Shown here: positions 18,509 through 26,838 of the stretch, piece after piece
Layout of the letters: each line of letters starts with the position of its first letter
How positions within the stretch are numbered: position 1 is the stretch's first letter
Source: UBA7330 sp965243485
GTDB taxonomy: Bacteria > Bacteroidota > Bacteroidia > Cytophagales > Cyclobacteriaceae
Length of the DNA: 64,000 nucleotides
Assembly (NCBI GenBank): GCA_965243485.1
Contig: CBDEVP010000001.1
Coordinates: 1,488,001 to 1,552,000 of the forward strand
Direction: 5' to 3'
Translations under genes and position numbers: made by a program
The notes under the pieces: model-generated
Database searches by the model: none
What the model was told of the DNA's origin: nothing
What the model saw: only the letters and a program-made list of their open reading frames with translations

Positions 18509-19501
18509 TTATTCAATCTTCACACCGTTTAACTTTTCTGTGATCTCATCTACCGTTTCCTTTTCAAGCTCAAATGAAAGCGCTTTTGCGTTCTGCTCCA
18601 TTTGGGCCTTATTTCTGGCTCCAACCAGGGCTGCAGAGATACCCGGCTGCTGAAGTGTCCAGTTGATCACCAGCTGGGCCAAAGTAGCGTCATATTTTTC
18701 AGCGGTCGGTCTGATCTCATCAAGGAACCGGTTTATCCTGGAAAGGTTGGGCTCCTGAAAATACTTCTGGGAAGGCCGGTGATCCCCTTCCTTAAATTCA
18801 TAGTTAGCATTGATTTTTCCGGTCAATAGCCCCCTTTGAAGAGGGGAGTAGGCCAAAATGCCAATATTCTCCTCGATGCAGTAAGGAACCACCTCCTTTT
18901 CAATATCTCTCAATACCATGCTGTAAGGGACCTGATTGGAAGCCAATGGGGTGACCGCATGGGCTGCCTTCATTTGAGAAACATCGTAATTGCTGACCCC
19001 CGCAGCTCTTACCTTGCCATCCTGCATAAGCTTTTCCACTGCCTCAAAACTCTCCTCAATAGGGGTCGTCACATCCGGCCAGTGGATCTGATAGAGATCA
19101 ATGTAATCGATCCCCAGTCTTTTTAAACTTTTTTCACACTCCATGATGATGCTCTCCTTGCCGGCATATTTATGGATCTTTACAGGACTGCCATCATTCT
19201 TTTGACTCTCGAAATAGAATTTTCCTTTATCCGTATCCCAACGCATTCCAAATTTGGTCAGTACCTGTATTTGATCTCTTGGATATCCTTTGATGGCCTC
19301 CCCTACAATTTTTTCGCTATGTCCAAAGCCATAAATGGGGGCCGTATCGATTGAAGTAATTCCCAGGTCGATGGAGGTCCTGATCGCTGATATAGCATCA
19401 GCATCATCCGTTCCCCCCCAGAACCAACCACCAATGGCCCAGGCACCAAAGACGATCGGGGTTATCTCAACATCTGACTTACCTAAATTTACTTTTCTCA
19501 T
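18509..19501 (-). CDS. Aldo/keto reductase
   Basis: A 330-residue NADPH-dependent oxidoreductase with a TIM-barrel fold, acting on aldehydes or ketones in the cytoplasm. Seen: the catalytic Asp and Tyr in DTAPIYGFGHSE, the Lys in LTKFGMRWD, the His in YQIHWPD, and the cofactor-binding Ser/Asn near GVSNY and the C-terminal VGARNKAQMEQN. The family branch is that of AKR11/13-like enzymes (YajO or general stress protein 69 type). The substrate cannot be read from sequence. The gene stands alone, divergent from the MaoC gene. Confidence 0.92.
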   Translation of the reverse strand: MRKVNLGKSDVEITPIVFGAWAIGGWFWGGTDDADAISAIRTSIDLGITSIDTAPIYGFGHSEKIVGEAIKGYPRDQIQVLTKFGMRWDTDKGKFYFESQKNDGSPVKIHKYAGKESIIMECEKSLKRLGIDYIDLYQIHWPDVTTPIEESFEAVEKLMQDGKVRAAGVSNYDVSQMKAAHAVTPLASNQVPYSMVLRDIEKEVVPYCIEENIGILAYSPLQRGLLTGKINANYEFKEGDHRPSQKYFQEPNLSRINRFLDEIRPTAEKYDATLAQLVINWTLQQPGISAALVGARNKAQMEQNAKALSFELEKETVDEITEKLNGVKIE

Positions 19502-19620
19502 AATCCTTGTTAATTACGGTATATCTAAAATACCATCTCGCTATCGACAATGTTTAATCAATTGCCAATTATACATGATTTGGACTAAATTGGTGGCTCC
19601 AATCAAACCAAGTTCACCAC

Positions 19621-20082
19621 ATGGGCCAACTAATCATCAATAATCTTAAGGAATTTGAACAATATGTCGGCAAGGATCTCGGTCAGTCAGATCTTTTGAA
19701 GATCACTCAGGATCAGATCAATCAATTTGCTGATGCCACACTGGATCATCAGTGGATCCATACAGATCCTGAGAAGGCAAAGGAAGGTCCGTTTGGGACG
19801 ACCATTGCCCATGGCTATTTGAGCCTTTCACTGGTGCCTTATTTGTGGGGACAGATCCTGGAAGTCAGGAACCTCAAGATGATGATCAATTATGGAATTG
19901 AGAGATTACGCTTCAGTCACCCAGTGAAGGTCAATGATGAGGTGGTACTTAAAGCACACCTCGAGGCGGTGACAGATCTCCGTGGGATCACCAAAGCGGA
20001 GGTGGGTGCACGTATGGAGGTAGTCGGCCAAAAAAAGCCGGTATTTACCGCCACCTTGATTTTACTGTATCATTTTGAGTGA
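19621..20082 (+). CDS. MaoC-like (R)-specific enoyl-CoA hydratase/dehydratase
   Basis: A 153-residue hot-dog-fold protein. Seen: the hydratase-2 motif DHQWIHTDPEKAKEGPFGTTIAHGYLSLSL at about residues 40-69, which carries the catalytic Asp and His, and the strand pattern RFSHPVKVNDEVVLKA that follows. Such proteins hydrate trans-2-enoyl-CoA to (R)-3-hydroxyacyl-CoA and serve in fatty acid or polyhydroxyalkanoate metabolism; which one is unknown here. It starts with ATG at 19621 in a monocistronic setting and is followed by a clear terminator at 20149-20178. Confidence 0.88.
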   Translation: MGQLIINNLKEFEQYVGKDLGQSDLLKITQDQINQFADATLDHQWIHTDPEKAKEGPFGTTIAHGYLSLSLVPYLWGQILEVRNLKMMINYGIERLRFSHPVKVNDEVVLKAHLEAVTDLRGITKAEVGARMEVVGQKKPVFTATLILLYHFE

Positions 20083-20148
20083 CAGAGCGGATTTTTTATT
20101 CACCAAAGTTTCTCAAGAGCAAGCTCTCACTTTCCTTTATTTGAAAAT

Positions 20149-20178
20149 ACCCTGGCAATACTGCCAGGGTGGCTTTTC
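20149..20178 (+). terminator. Rho-independent terminator after the MaoC gene
   Basis: A perfect nine-base-pair stem, ACCCTGGCA (20149-20157) with TGCCAGGGT (20162-20170) and a four-base loop, followed by GGCTTTTCTT. It lies 67 bases after the MaoC stop. The same stem read on the minus strand lies just beyond the 3' end of the tRNA gene and could also stop that transcript. Confidence 0.7.
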
Positions 20179-20181
20179 TTG

Positions 20182-20256
20182 TCGAGGTGACTGGATTCGA
20201 ACCAGCGGCCCCCACGTCCCTAACGTGGTGCGCTAACCGGGCTGCGCTACACCTCG
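20182..20256 (-). tRNA. tRNA-Pro with anticodon AGG
   Basis: A complete 75-base cloverleaf read on the minus strand. Acceptor CGAGGTG pairs with CACCTCG, discriminator A (20182); the D arm is GCGC/GCGC; the anticodon arm is CCACG/CGTGG around the seven-base loop TTAGGGA; the T arm is GCTGG/CCAGT around TTCGAAT. The first pair C1-G72 with A73 and G35-G36 are the bacterial tRNA-Pro identity features. The first anticodon base is A, so it would read CCU, and more if A34 becomes inosine. Bacterial tRNA-Pro usually has U, G or C there. CCA is not encoded, as is common in Bacteroidota. Confidence 0.95.
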
Positions 20257-20341
20257 AAAATTAATTAGTATTAATTCTATGTTCTCTGTGCCATATACAC
20301 CTTCAAGGCCTCACTTTGGTGTTTTTAGCTTTTGCCGAAAA

Positions 20342-20364
20342 TACCGGGCTGGGCTACAGCTCAA
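20342..20364 (-). repeat. Partial degenerate copy of the tRNA-Pro 5' part
   Basis: Counting from 20342, 20 of 24 bases match the 5' end of the neighbouring tRNA-Pro gene (20235-20258), same orientation, 107 bases away. The rest of a tRNA is not present next to it. It looks like a decayed duplicate, or a remnant left by an element that once used the tRNA end as target. Confidence 0.5.
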
Positions 20365-20436
20365 AGATCATTGTGTAAAATTATTATTTAGTTTGAAAAA
20401 CTCATCCGGAAAGGGGATCAAGTTGAAAAATTCAGA

Positions 20437-20468
20437 CAAAAAATAAGGGAGTGATTTGCATCACTCCC
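20437..20468 (-). terminator. Rho-independent terminator of the candidate small RNA
   Basis: Nine-base-pair stem with the loop GCAA on the minus strand, followed by a run of T residues (TTATTTTTTG). It is on the minus strand only: the plus-strand side of the stem is followed by CATTAAG, which is not a T tract. Confidence 0.65.
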
Positions 20469-20560
20469 CATTAAGATTAACCCTACTAACTGGTTGGGTT
20501 TAATCTTGTGATCTGGCATTGCACCAGATCTAAATCACCGCCTAAATTTACTCGCCTTTG
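20437..20560 (-). ncRNA. Candidate small RNA with three hairpins and terminator
   Basis: Three hairpins lie in tandem: 20508-20530 (GATCTGG/CCAGATC), 20473-20507 (11-bp stem with one bulged A around a 12-base loop) and 20447-20468 (GGGAGTGAT/ATCACTCCC with a four-base loop). On the minus strand the last one is followed by TTATTTTTTG, a typical rho-independent terminator. No open frame covers the region and no gene on the minus strand feeds into it from upstream, because the next gene (20727) is on the plus strand. The 5' end is a guess, put near 20560. The RNA family is not one I recognise. Confidence 0.5.
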
Positions 20561-20657
20561 CGAATGTTAACGTAAAAATAGCAAACTAGTTGGGAATTAT
20601 CCACCTTAAAATGAAGATTCTGTTAAATTTATTTGAATTTCTTTGAAAAAAGTAGTT

Positions 20658-20690
20658 TTTGAGCTATTCAGGCGGTTTTGTCTACATTTT
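20658..20690 (+). promoter_or_regulatory. Likely promoter of the WG-repeat gene
   Basis: TTTG at 20658-20661, a 21-base spacer, then TACATTTT at 20683-20690, seven of eight matches to TAnnTTTG. The predicted transcript starts near 20693, about 34 bases before the ATG. Confidence 0.4.
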
Positions 20691-20726
20691 ATTTACTTTG
20701 TTTTTTAATCCAGCTGTATTTTAATA

Positions 20727-23345
20727 ATGAGGAATCTTCTATCCTTATCCATTTTTCTGTTTTTTCTGTTCCTGTACGGGCCTCTGCAGGCCCAAAGTCC
20801 TTCCAGGCTAATGAGGGTGCATGAGAAGGGAGATTTTGCCAGGACGAGAGAGTTGATTGAAAAATCCCTCGAAAAAGACACCATCAATCCGGCAGCTAAT
20901 TATCTGAATTCCATCCTTTTTATGCTGGATCCGTTCCGCCTGAATACGGATTCTGCCCGATGGTTCATAAATGAAGCATTGGCTGATTATAAAAGTTCAG
21001 ATGCTGACATCATTGATGATCTGAACAAGGCTGAGATCACCATCGATAGTCTGGAAAAGCAAAAATTAATTGTGACGGCGGATGCCTACGATAAAGCAAC
21101 GGCTCAATCGACAGTCTACGCATTGGATTATTTTCTGGATTATTATCCCGAAGCCCCACAGCGCGACAGAGCCATTTTTATCAGGGATAGCCTGGCTTTC
21201 AACAATACAAAAGATAAAGATACATGGCAGGCTTATAAGGCTTATTTGGAGACTTATCCTGACTCATATTATTATGGTGAAGCTGATGCCAACTATCAAC
21301 AGCTGATATTTTTGGAGCGGACACTGGATAATCGTTTGAGTAGCTATACCAGATTCCTAAGAGAATTTCCTGATACACCGCACCGCAATGAGATTGAATG
21401 GGTGATCCTGACCAGAAGCTGTGTGGAGCACAAGTGGGAAAATTACACTGCATTCCTAGACAAATATCCATATACGGATTATCGCAAGAAGATCACGGAT
21501 GTGCTGTATTATATGGACAAAAAGAATTACCATGCCAGACACGATGAGTTGATCGATTTGACGGTCAGCAAGGATTCTGTTAGTCAAATGAAAACTCTCG
21601 AGGACCATCTTTTGATCCCTTTTTATACGGACGGTAAATATGGCTTCATGAATTCGCGAGGTGAGATAGTACTGGAAAATAGCTTTACGGGAATAGAACC
21701 TTCTTACTACTGCGGAGGCCTCGATACGGAATGGCTGCAAATAGTTGAAAATGGTAATAGTCAAGTGATAACCAGGGCAGGTGAGGATATTCTCGGGGGG
21801 ACCGAGGATTATTCTGAGCTTGGAAACGGGATTGTTTTGGTAAGCTATCCCCATGGGAAATATCTCTATCACAAGTCCGGATTCAGATTGAATGACCGTG
21901 TTTACCAGGATGCCCAGGTCCTTGGAGAGCAGTTTATAAAAGTAAAAAAAGACAATAGCTGGGGTTTGCTTTCCATGCTTGGGATCAACATTCTGGATGA
22001 GAAGTATAAATCCATTGAAATGGAGGGTCCATTCATCCTTGTCAATGAAGGGGATAAATATTATTGTACGAATGTTGCAAAGATCACAGAGCAGATCAAA
22101 GATCTTGATGTAAAGCTGGAATTGGATTTCGAAGACTATGAGGTGCTGGGTGATTCATTGTTATTGACGTTTAATGGGGATAAGGAAGCCCTGTATGACA
22201 GGAAACTTGATCAGATGATCCCTGAAATGGAGCACCAGATATTTACCCTGGGGGGCTCATGGTATGTAAAAAATTCCGATGGATACCAGATCTACAACAG
22301 GAATAGTGAGTCACTCATTGATCAGACATTTGAGTATCTTGATGTCAATAACGGATGGATGGCCATCAAGCGGGAGAAAGATTGGTTGCTGATCTCTCAG
22401 TTTTACAAGGTGCTGCCCAAACAGGGGTTGGATTCGATTCGGTTGATCAATGACTATACCGCCTTTATAAAAAAGGGCGACACCATTCAGCTGATATTTA
22501 ACAATGGTAATATTGAGTGGCTTCAGCCTGATCAGAGGCTGATCTTGCTATCATCCAGAGAAAACACCGGAAAGGGTCAACCCGAATACGTGATGGTATT
22601 TGATAAAAAGTATCACAAAGTACTTTCTTCAGAGGGAAAGACACTTTTTGACGGTGAATTTGATCAGGTAGGATTTCTGGCGGATTCACTCTTCACGTAT
22701 AGCGTGAAAGGCAGGCATGGAGTGATGGATTCGGAAGGTAAGCGGATCATTGGTCCGAAATACGAATCAATCAACAAGCAGGATGATTTGATTCTATTGC
22801 TGGAGAAGGGAAAGATTGGGGGGTTCAATCCGAGGACCAAAGTTTTGATACCTCCGGAATATGATTCCAGGCTAAAAATTTTCGGAAACTATTTTGTCAT
22901 AGCAAAAGGTGACAAGGTTGGGTTGATCAACAGGAAGAATGAAATTGTGATACCAATCGAATATGAGGAATTCATGGCCTGGAATGATACTTCGCTTTTG
23001 GCAAGAGATTCTACCATTTGGAGCCATATCACCTACGACCACGAAATCATCAGTTCAGGATTTATGAATCCTGTGATCGTTGCGGAGTGGGGAAGAGAAA
23101 AGTTTTTGAAGGTAATGAAGGACCAGTCGTTTGGGCTTCTCAATAACCTTAAAGGGGAGGTACTGGAAACAGCATATAATGATATCGTAAATGTGGGCAC
23201 TAACAACGATCCTGTCTTTTTTGCCGAACAGCACCTCAAAACAGCGGCCTTTTTTGTGGTGACCTATTTCGATCGGTGGGGGCAGACATTAAGGTCTCAG
23301 GCTTATCGACCGGAGGAATACAGCAAGATATACTGCGATCGCTAG
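20727..23345 (+). CDS. Secreted WG-repeat protein with TPR-like N-terminus
   Basis: An 872-residue exported protein of unknown function. Seen: a signal peptide of about 22 residues ending at LQAQ, an alpha-helical region to about residue 280 with repeats of the type LDYFLDYYPEAPQRDRAIF and YKAYLETYPDSYYYGEA that resemble tetratricopeptide units, then a long series of WG repeats: YGFMNSRGEIVLENSF, WGLLSMLGINILDEKY, HGVMDSEGKRIIGPKY, IGGFNPRTKVLIPPEY, VGLINRKNEIVIPIEY and FGLLNNLKGEVLETAY. WG repeats form beta-rich scaffolds for binding partners. There is no enzymatic motif. The gene is alone on its strand and has its own likely promoter. Confidence 0.8.
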   Translation: MRNLLSLSIFLFFLFLYGPLQAQSPSRLMRVHEKGDFARTRELIEKSLEKDTINPAANYLNSILFMLDPFRLNTDSARWFINEALADYKSSDADIIDDLNKAEITIDSLEKQKLIVTADAYDKATAQSTVYALDYFLDYYPEAPQRDRAIFIRDSLAFNNTKDKDTWQAYKAYLETYPDSYYYGEADANYQQLIFLERTLDNRLSSYTRFLREFPDTPHRNEIEWVILTRSCVEHKWENYTAFLDKYPYTDYRKKITDVLYYMDKKNYHARHDELIDLTVSKDSVSQMKTLEDHLLIPFYTDGKYGFMNSRGEIVLENSFTGIEPSYYCGGLDTEWLQIVENGNSQVITRAGEDILGGTEDYSELGNGIVLVSYPHGKYLYHKSGFRLNDRVYQDAQVLGEQFIKVKKDNSWGLLSMLGINILDEKYKSIEMEGPFILVNEGDKYYCTNVAKITEQIKDLDVKLELDFEDYEVLGDSLLLTFNGDKEALYDRKLDQMIPEMEHQIFTLGGSWYVKNSDGYQIYNRNSESLIDQTFEYLDVNNGWMAIKREKDWLLISQFYKVLPKQGLDSIRLINDYTAFIKKGDTIQLIFNNGNIEWLQPDQRLILLSSRENTGKGQPEYVMVFDKKYHKVLSSEGKTLFDGEFDQVGFLADSLFTYSVKGRHGVMDSEGKRIIGPKYESINKQDDLILLLEKGKIGGFNPRTKVLIPPEYDSRLKIFGNYFVIAKGDKVGLINRKNEIVIPIEYEEFMAWNDTSLLARDSTIWSHITYDHEIISSGFMNPVIVAEWGREKFLKVMKDQSFGLLNNLKGEVLETAYNDIVNVGTNNDPVFFAEQHLKTAAFFVVTYFDRWGQTLRSQAYRPEEYSKIYCDR

Positions 23346-24509
23346 CTAATTGATCAACAGGCATCGAATGAAATCGCCGGCTTTTAGATCCATTTCAGGT
23401 TCTGCCAGGGCAAGCGCATTTCCTTTCGCCATGGAAAGCAGCATGGATGAACCCTGTCCCTCCAGGATCCTGACGCCAGAGGAAGAGATTTCTGCCTTCA
23501 GGAAAGACGGCCGGTCAAAAGGCATTTTGAAATCTGTGGCCATAGGGATGTAGAGCCAATCCGGTTCGGAGGCAGAAGCCCCCATGATCTTTCTAAGCAG
23601 AGGGACTACATAGACGTACAGACAAACGAGTGAGGAAGCCGGATTCCCAGGCAAACCAAAAACAAAAGTTGATGCTTTTCTACCAAAGTAAAGTGGCTTA
23701 CCGGGTTTCTGGAAGACTTTATAAAAAACTTCAGTCACTCCATTCAACTCCAGGGCTTTCTTCACAAAATCGTAATCGCCCACTGAGATGCCTCCTGAGA
23801 TCAGCAGTATGTCGGTATTTTCAAGTTCATGCTTTATGGTTGCTTTCGTCGATTCAAAATCATCTTTTACATGCTGGTGATGAGAGGCAAAGCCCATAAG
23901 CTCCAGTGTGGATTGTAAGGTAGAGCTGTTAGCTTCATACAGCTGACCTTCTTTCAGTGGTTGACCGGGTTTTATCAATTCATTCCCTGTGGTGATCAGG
24001 CAGATGCGGGGCTTTGAAAATACAGATGCTTCAGTATATCCGAAAGAGGTGAGCAAACCAATAACTGATGGATTGATCTTCTGTCCTTTGTCAAAAACCA
24101 TCTCTCCCTTCTTCACCTGGTCTCCTTTCCGTCGGATATTCTTACCAGGTCCTATTTGTTCCTCAATTATTAAGGTATCACCGTCTGATTTTGTTTTTTC
24201 CTGCATGACCACCGCCTCACAGTTTTCAGGGATTTTTGCACCGGTAAATATCCTGAAGGCCTGACCGGCTTTCAGTTCATAATTTTTAATATCCCCAGCC
24301 TGTATTTCTCCCATGATGTTGAACCCGGGTCCTTTTCCTCTCACCGCATAGCCATCCATGGCAGAGTTATCAAAAGAGGGCAAATCAATAGGGGCAATGA
24401 CGGGGTCGGTAAGATGATAATTCAAACATTGGGACAAGGGAAGATTTTGTGATTTTCCTTCAACCTCCTGAGAGGTGATCCGGTGAAGGGCTTCTTCTAT
24501 GCTGATCAT
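23346..24509 (-). CDS. moeA: Molybdopterin molybdenumtransferase MoeA
   Basis: Inserts molybdate into adenylylated molybdopterin, the last step of cofactor synthesis, in the cytoplasm. Seen in 387 residues: DLPSFDNSAMDGYAVRG (domain with the conserved Asp), an inserted beta domain, the MPT-binding MoCF-like domain with SGGISVGDYDFVKKAL, and the fourth domain near the C-terminus with LEGQGSSMLLSMAKGNAL. The ATG overlaps the moaA stop by four bases. It is the last gene of the operon, which reads from 28874 to 23346. The neighbouring WG-repeat gene is convergent with it: their stops almost touch. Confidence 0.95.
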   Translation of the reverse strand: MISIEEALHRITSQEVEGKSQNLPLSQCLNYHLTDPVIAPIDLPSFDNSAMDGYAVRGKGPGFNIMGEIQAGDIKNYELKAGQAFRIFTGAKIPENCEAVVMQEKTKSDGDTLIIEEQIGPGKNIRRKGDQVKKGEMVFDKGQKINPSVIGLLTSFGYTEASVFSKPRICLITTGNELIKPGQPLKEGQLYEANSSTLQSTLELMGFASHHQHVKDDFESTKATIKHELENTDILLISGGISVGDYDFVKKALELNGVTEVFYKVFQKPGKPLYFGRKASTFVFGLPGNPASSLVCLYVYVVPLLRKIMGASASEPDWLYIPMATDFKMPFDRPSFLKAEISSSGVRILEGQGSSMLLSMAKGNALALAEPEMDLKAGDFIRCLLIN

Positions 24510-25486
24510 CCGCCGATTGAGATCATGGCCCTGTTTTTTTCGTACTGCTCGCTGGTGAAAGTGTCCATACCGTCTCTGGAGAATTTTTTGTTCTTAATGG
24601 CAGCTAAAATCAGATCCGAAACATCTTTTCCGGCGCGCAAAGGAGTAAGCAGGTCAGTTTCGCTTCTGGCAAATAAACAATTCTTCATTTGTCCATTGGC
24701 TGTAAGCCTCAGTCGGTTGCAGCCGGAGCAAAATGGGTTTGTTACAGTACTTATGATGCCAAACTTACCTCTGAAACCTTCCACCTGGAAATTTGAAGAA
24801 GTGCTATGTTTGCCATCCTTTAATTTCTTAATAGTGTAGCCAGACCTGGCCATTTGCAGAATTTCCTGCTCGCTGACACATTTCGATGCATCCCATTTAT
24901 TCTCGTGGAAAGGCATGAATTCAATGAATTTTACCGTCAGATTTTTAGACCTTGTCCATTCTAAAAATACCGGGATCTCATGATCGTTTACGCCTTTGAT
25001 GAGGACCACATTGATCTTGATATTGAAACCTCTTTCAAGGCCGGATTCAATGTTGTCCATGATACGGGTGAAGTAATCCCTTTTTGTAATAAAAACCGAT
25101 TGGGCCTTATCTATGGTGTCCAGGCTGATATTGATGTCTTTTAACCCGATAGATTCAAAGAGGTCATAGTATTTGTCCAGTAAAATTCCATTGGTAGTGA
25201 GCTTCAACTTCACGGGTAGTTTTGCAAGTCTGGAAAAGATCTGATCAACATTTTTCCGGACCAGTGGCTCTCCTCCGGTCAACCGAATGGTATCAACACC
25301 CAGAGATACAAAAGTTTCAGCCAGTGAATTAATCTCCTCAAAGGTCATGATATGGGATTTGGGCATCAGCTCTATGCCATTTTCCGGCATGCAATAAAAG
25401 CACCTGAGGTTGCACCTTTCTGTGAGTGAAATCCTTAGGTAGGTATGCTCCCTGCCAAAATTATCTATGATCTTAGGTTTATTCAA
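24506..25486 (-). CDS. moaA: GTP 3',8-cyclase MoaA (radical SAM)
   Basis: A 326-residue iron-sulfur enzyme that converts GTP to 3',8-cH2GTP, the first step of molybdenum cofactor synthesis. Seen: the radical SAM cluster motif CNLRCFYC at about residues 24-31, the second, C-terminal 4Fe-4S ligands in TNPFCSGCNRLRLTANGQMKNCLF, and the C-terminal double glycine (SIGG) that activates the enzyme. All cluster cysteines are present. It overlaps moeA and moaCB by four bases each, so it is translationally coupled to both. Confidence 0.97.
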   Translation of the reverse strand: MNKPKIIDNFGREHTYLRISLTERCNLRCFYCMPENGIELMPKSHIMTFEEINSLAETFVSLGVDTIRLTGGEPLVRKNVDQIFSRLAKLPVKLKLTTNGILLDKYYDLFESIGLKDINISLDTIDKAQSVFITKRDYFTRIMDNIESGLERGFNIKINVVLIKGVNDHEIPVFLEWTRSKNLTVKFIEFMPFHENKWDASKCVSEQEILQMARSGYTIKKLKDGKHSTSSNFQVEGFRGKFGIISTVTNPFCSGCNRLRLTANGQMKNCLFARSETDLLTPLRAGKDVSDLILAAIKNKKFSRDGMDTFTSEQYEKNRAMISIGG

Positions 25487-26379
25487 TCGTGTCTTTTTCC
25501 TTTTATTACATCAAAGATGTGAAACAATTGAGGGAATACCGAATCCATGGCCTCTCTGGCTCCGCCGGTAGATCCTGGTACACACAGGATCACAGTCTTA
25601 TTTTTGATTCCTGCCAGCGATCTGGATAGCATGGCATAGGGCATACGCTCCTGACCATATCGTCGCATGTTTTCAGACACTCCGGACAGCTCAAGGTCCA
25701 GCAGCGGTTTGATGGTGTCAGGTGTGATGTCTCTGGGTCCTGCGCCGGTACCACCAGTGAAGACAAGGAGGTCGGATTGATTATCGATTTGCTTTAATAT
25801 GAGATCTGACTCGTCCGGAATGACCTGGTAATCAACTGTCTTTAGGCCAAAACCTCTGAGTTTTTCAACGATGAGCTTTCCTCCCCGGTCTTCCTTTTTG
25901 TTTTGATAAACGCTGTCAGAGCAGACGATCACTTTAGCGGTCAGTTGGGAATAGTTTCCCCCAAAAGAAGATTTTCCTCCTTTCTTTTCTAGCAGTTCTA
26001 TGTCCCGGATAACCACGCCCTTGTCCACAGGTTTCAGCATATCGTAAATGGTCAATGCCACAATACTGGCACCATGCATGGCTTCGACCTCCACGCCTGT
26101 TTTATAGATGGTCTTTACCGTGATGTTGATGATAATATCCAGACCGGAAATTTCAAATTCGATCCCGGTATACTCAATCGGCAGCGGATGGCAATCCGGA
26201 ATGAGTTCCGCAGTTTTTTTCACGCCCAGTAACCCTGCCGTCTTCGCCATCTCAAAAACATTGCCTTTGGGGATCTTGTTTTCCCGGATCAGGTCAATGG
26301 TGTTTTGTTGACTTACCTTAACCGTGGCCTTTGCCGTGGCTGTCCGAAGGGTATTGCTCTTGTGAGTGATGTCTACCAT
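25483..26379 (-). CDS. moaCB: Fused cyclic pyranopterin synthase MoaC and MoaB/MogA protein
   Basis: A 298-residue two-domain protein of molybdenum cofactor synthesis. Residues about 1-150 are MoaC, which makes cyclic pyranopterin monophosphate from the MoaA product: KKTAELIPDCHPL and EVEAMHGASIVALTIYDMLK carry the known active-site Lys and His. Residues about 150-298 are a MoaB/MogA domain, which adenylylates molybdopterin or binds it, with IVCSDSVYQNKKEDRGG and TGGTGAGPRDITPDT. The fusion is known in Bacteroidota. It sits between moaA (four-base overlap) and moaE (three-base gap). Confidence 0.95.
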   Translation of the reverse strand: MVDITHKSNTLRTATAKATVKVSQQNTIDLIRENKIPKGNVFEMAKTAGLLGVKKTAELIPDCHPLPIEYTGIEFEISGLDIIINITVKTIYKTGVEVEAMHGASIVALTIYDMLKPVDKGVVIRDIELLEKKGGKSSFGGNYSQLTAKVIVCSDSVYQNKKEDRGGKLIVEKLRGFGLKTVDYQVIPDESDLILKQIDNQSDLLVFTGGTGAGPRDITPDTIKPLLDLELSGVSENMRRYGQERMPYAMLSRSLAGIKNKTVILCVPGSTGGAREAMDSVFPQLFHIFDVIKGKRHD

Positions 26380-26382
26380 GAC

Positions 26383-26838
26383 CTAGCTGACAGGTGTGTT
26401 CTTCTTCCATTGACTGGAAGCATCTTCAAAGATCTCCTTTCCATAGATAGGCGCTTTGGCTTTGATCTCCTCTACAATAAACCGGGTGGCTTCAAAAGCC
26501 ATTTTACGATGAGCAGAGGAGGTGAAAACAAAAAAGCACAACTCTCCGGTTTTTACGGTTCCCAAGCTGTGATAAATATGAGCGCAGGTCAGATCATACT
26601 TTTCAAAGGCTTTTTCACGGATCTCATGAACTACTTTTTCTGCCATTTCTTCATACGCTGTATAATCAATCTGGCTGATCGTCTGACCATTTTTCTCATC
26701 TGCTCTGACCTGACCAAGAAAAATATCGTGTGCACCTATATTGGTTTTATGTTGGTGATTGGCGATAGAGTTGGCAATTTTTTCAACAGGAACAGGCCCT
26801 TTAATGAAGATCTTTTTTGGTTCTCTTTTCTTATCCAT
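26383..26838 (-). CDS. moaE: Molybdopterin synthase catalytic subunit MoaE
   Basis: The 151-residue large subunit of molybdopterin synthase, which transfers sulfur from the MoaD thiocarboxylate to precursor Z in the cytoplasm. Seen: GAHDIFLGQVRADEKNGQ, then YTAYEEMAEKVVHEIREKAFEKY and HSLGTVKTGELCFFVFTSSAHR, and the active-site Lys-rich KAPIYGKEIFED. It starts within the last eight bases of the moeB gene. The partner MoaD is at the head of the same operon. Confidence 0.95.
   Translation of the reverse strand: MDKKREPKKIFIKGPVPVEKIANSIANHQHKTNIGAHDIFLGQVRADEKNGQTISQIDYTAYEEMAEKVVHEIREKAFEKYDLTCAHIYHSLGTVKTGELCFFVFTSSAHRKMAFEATRFIVEEIKAKAPIYGKEIFEDASSQWKKNTPVS

Noticed and set aside
20257..20341. 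A second, complete tRNA gene next to the tRNA-Pro
   Set aside because: Only a 5'-like segment at 20342-20364 matches. I could not build an anticodon or T arm from the adjacent bases.
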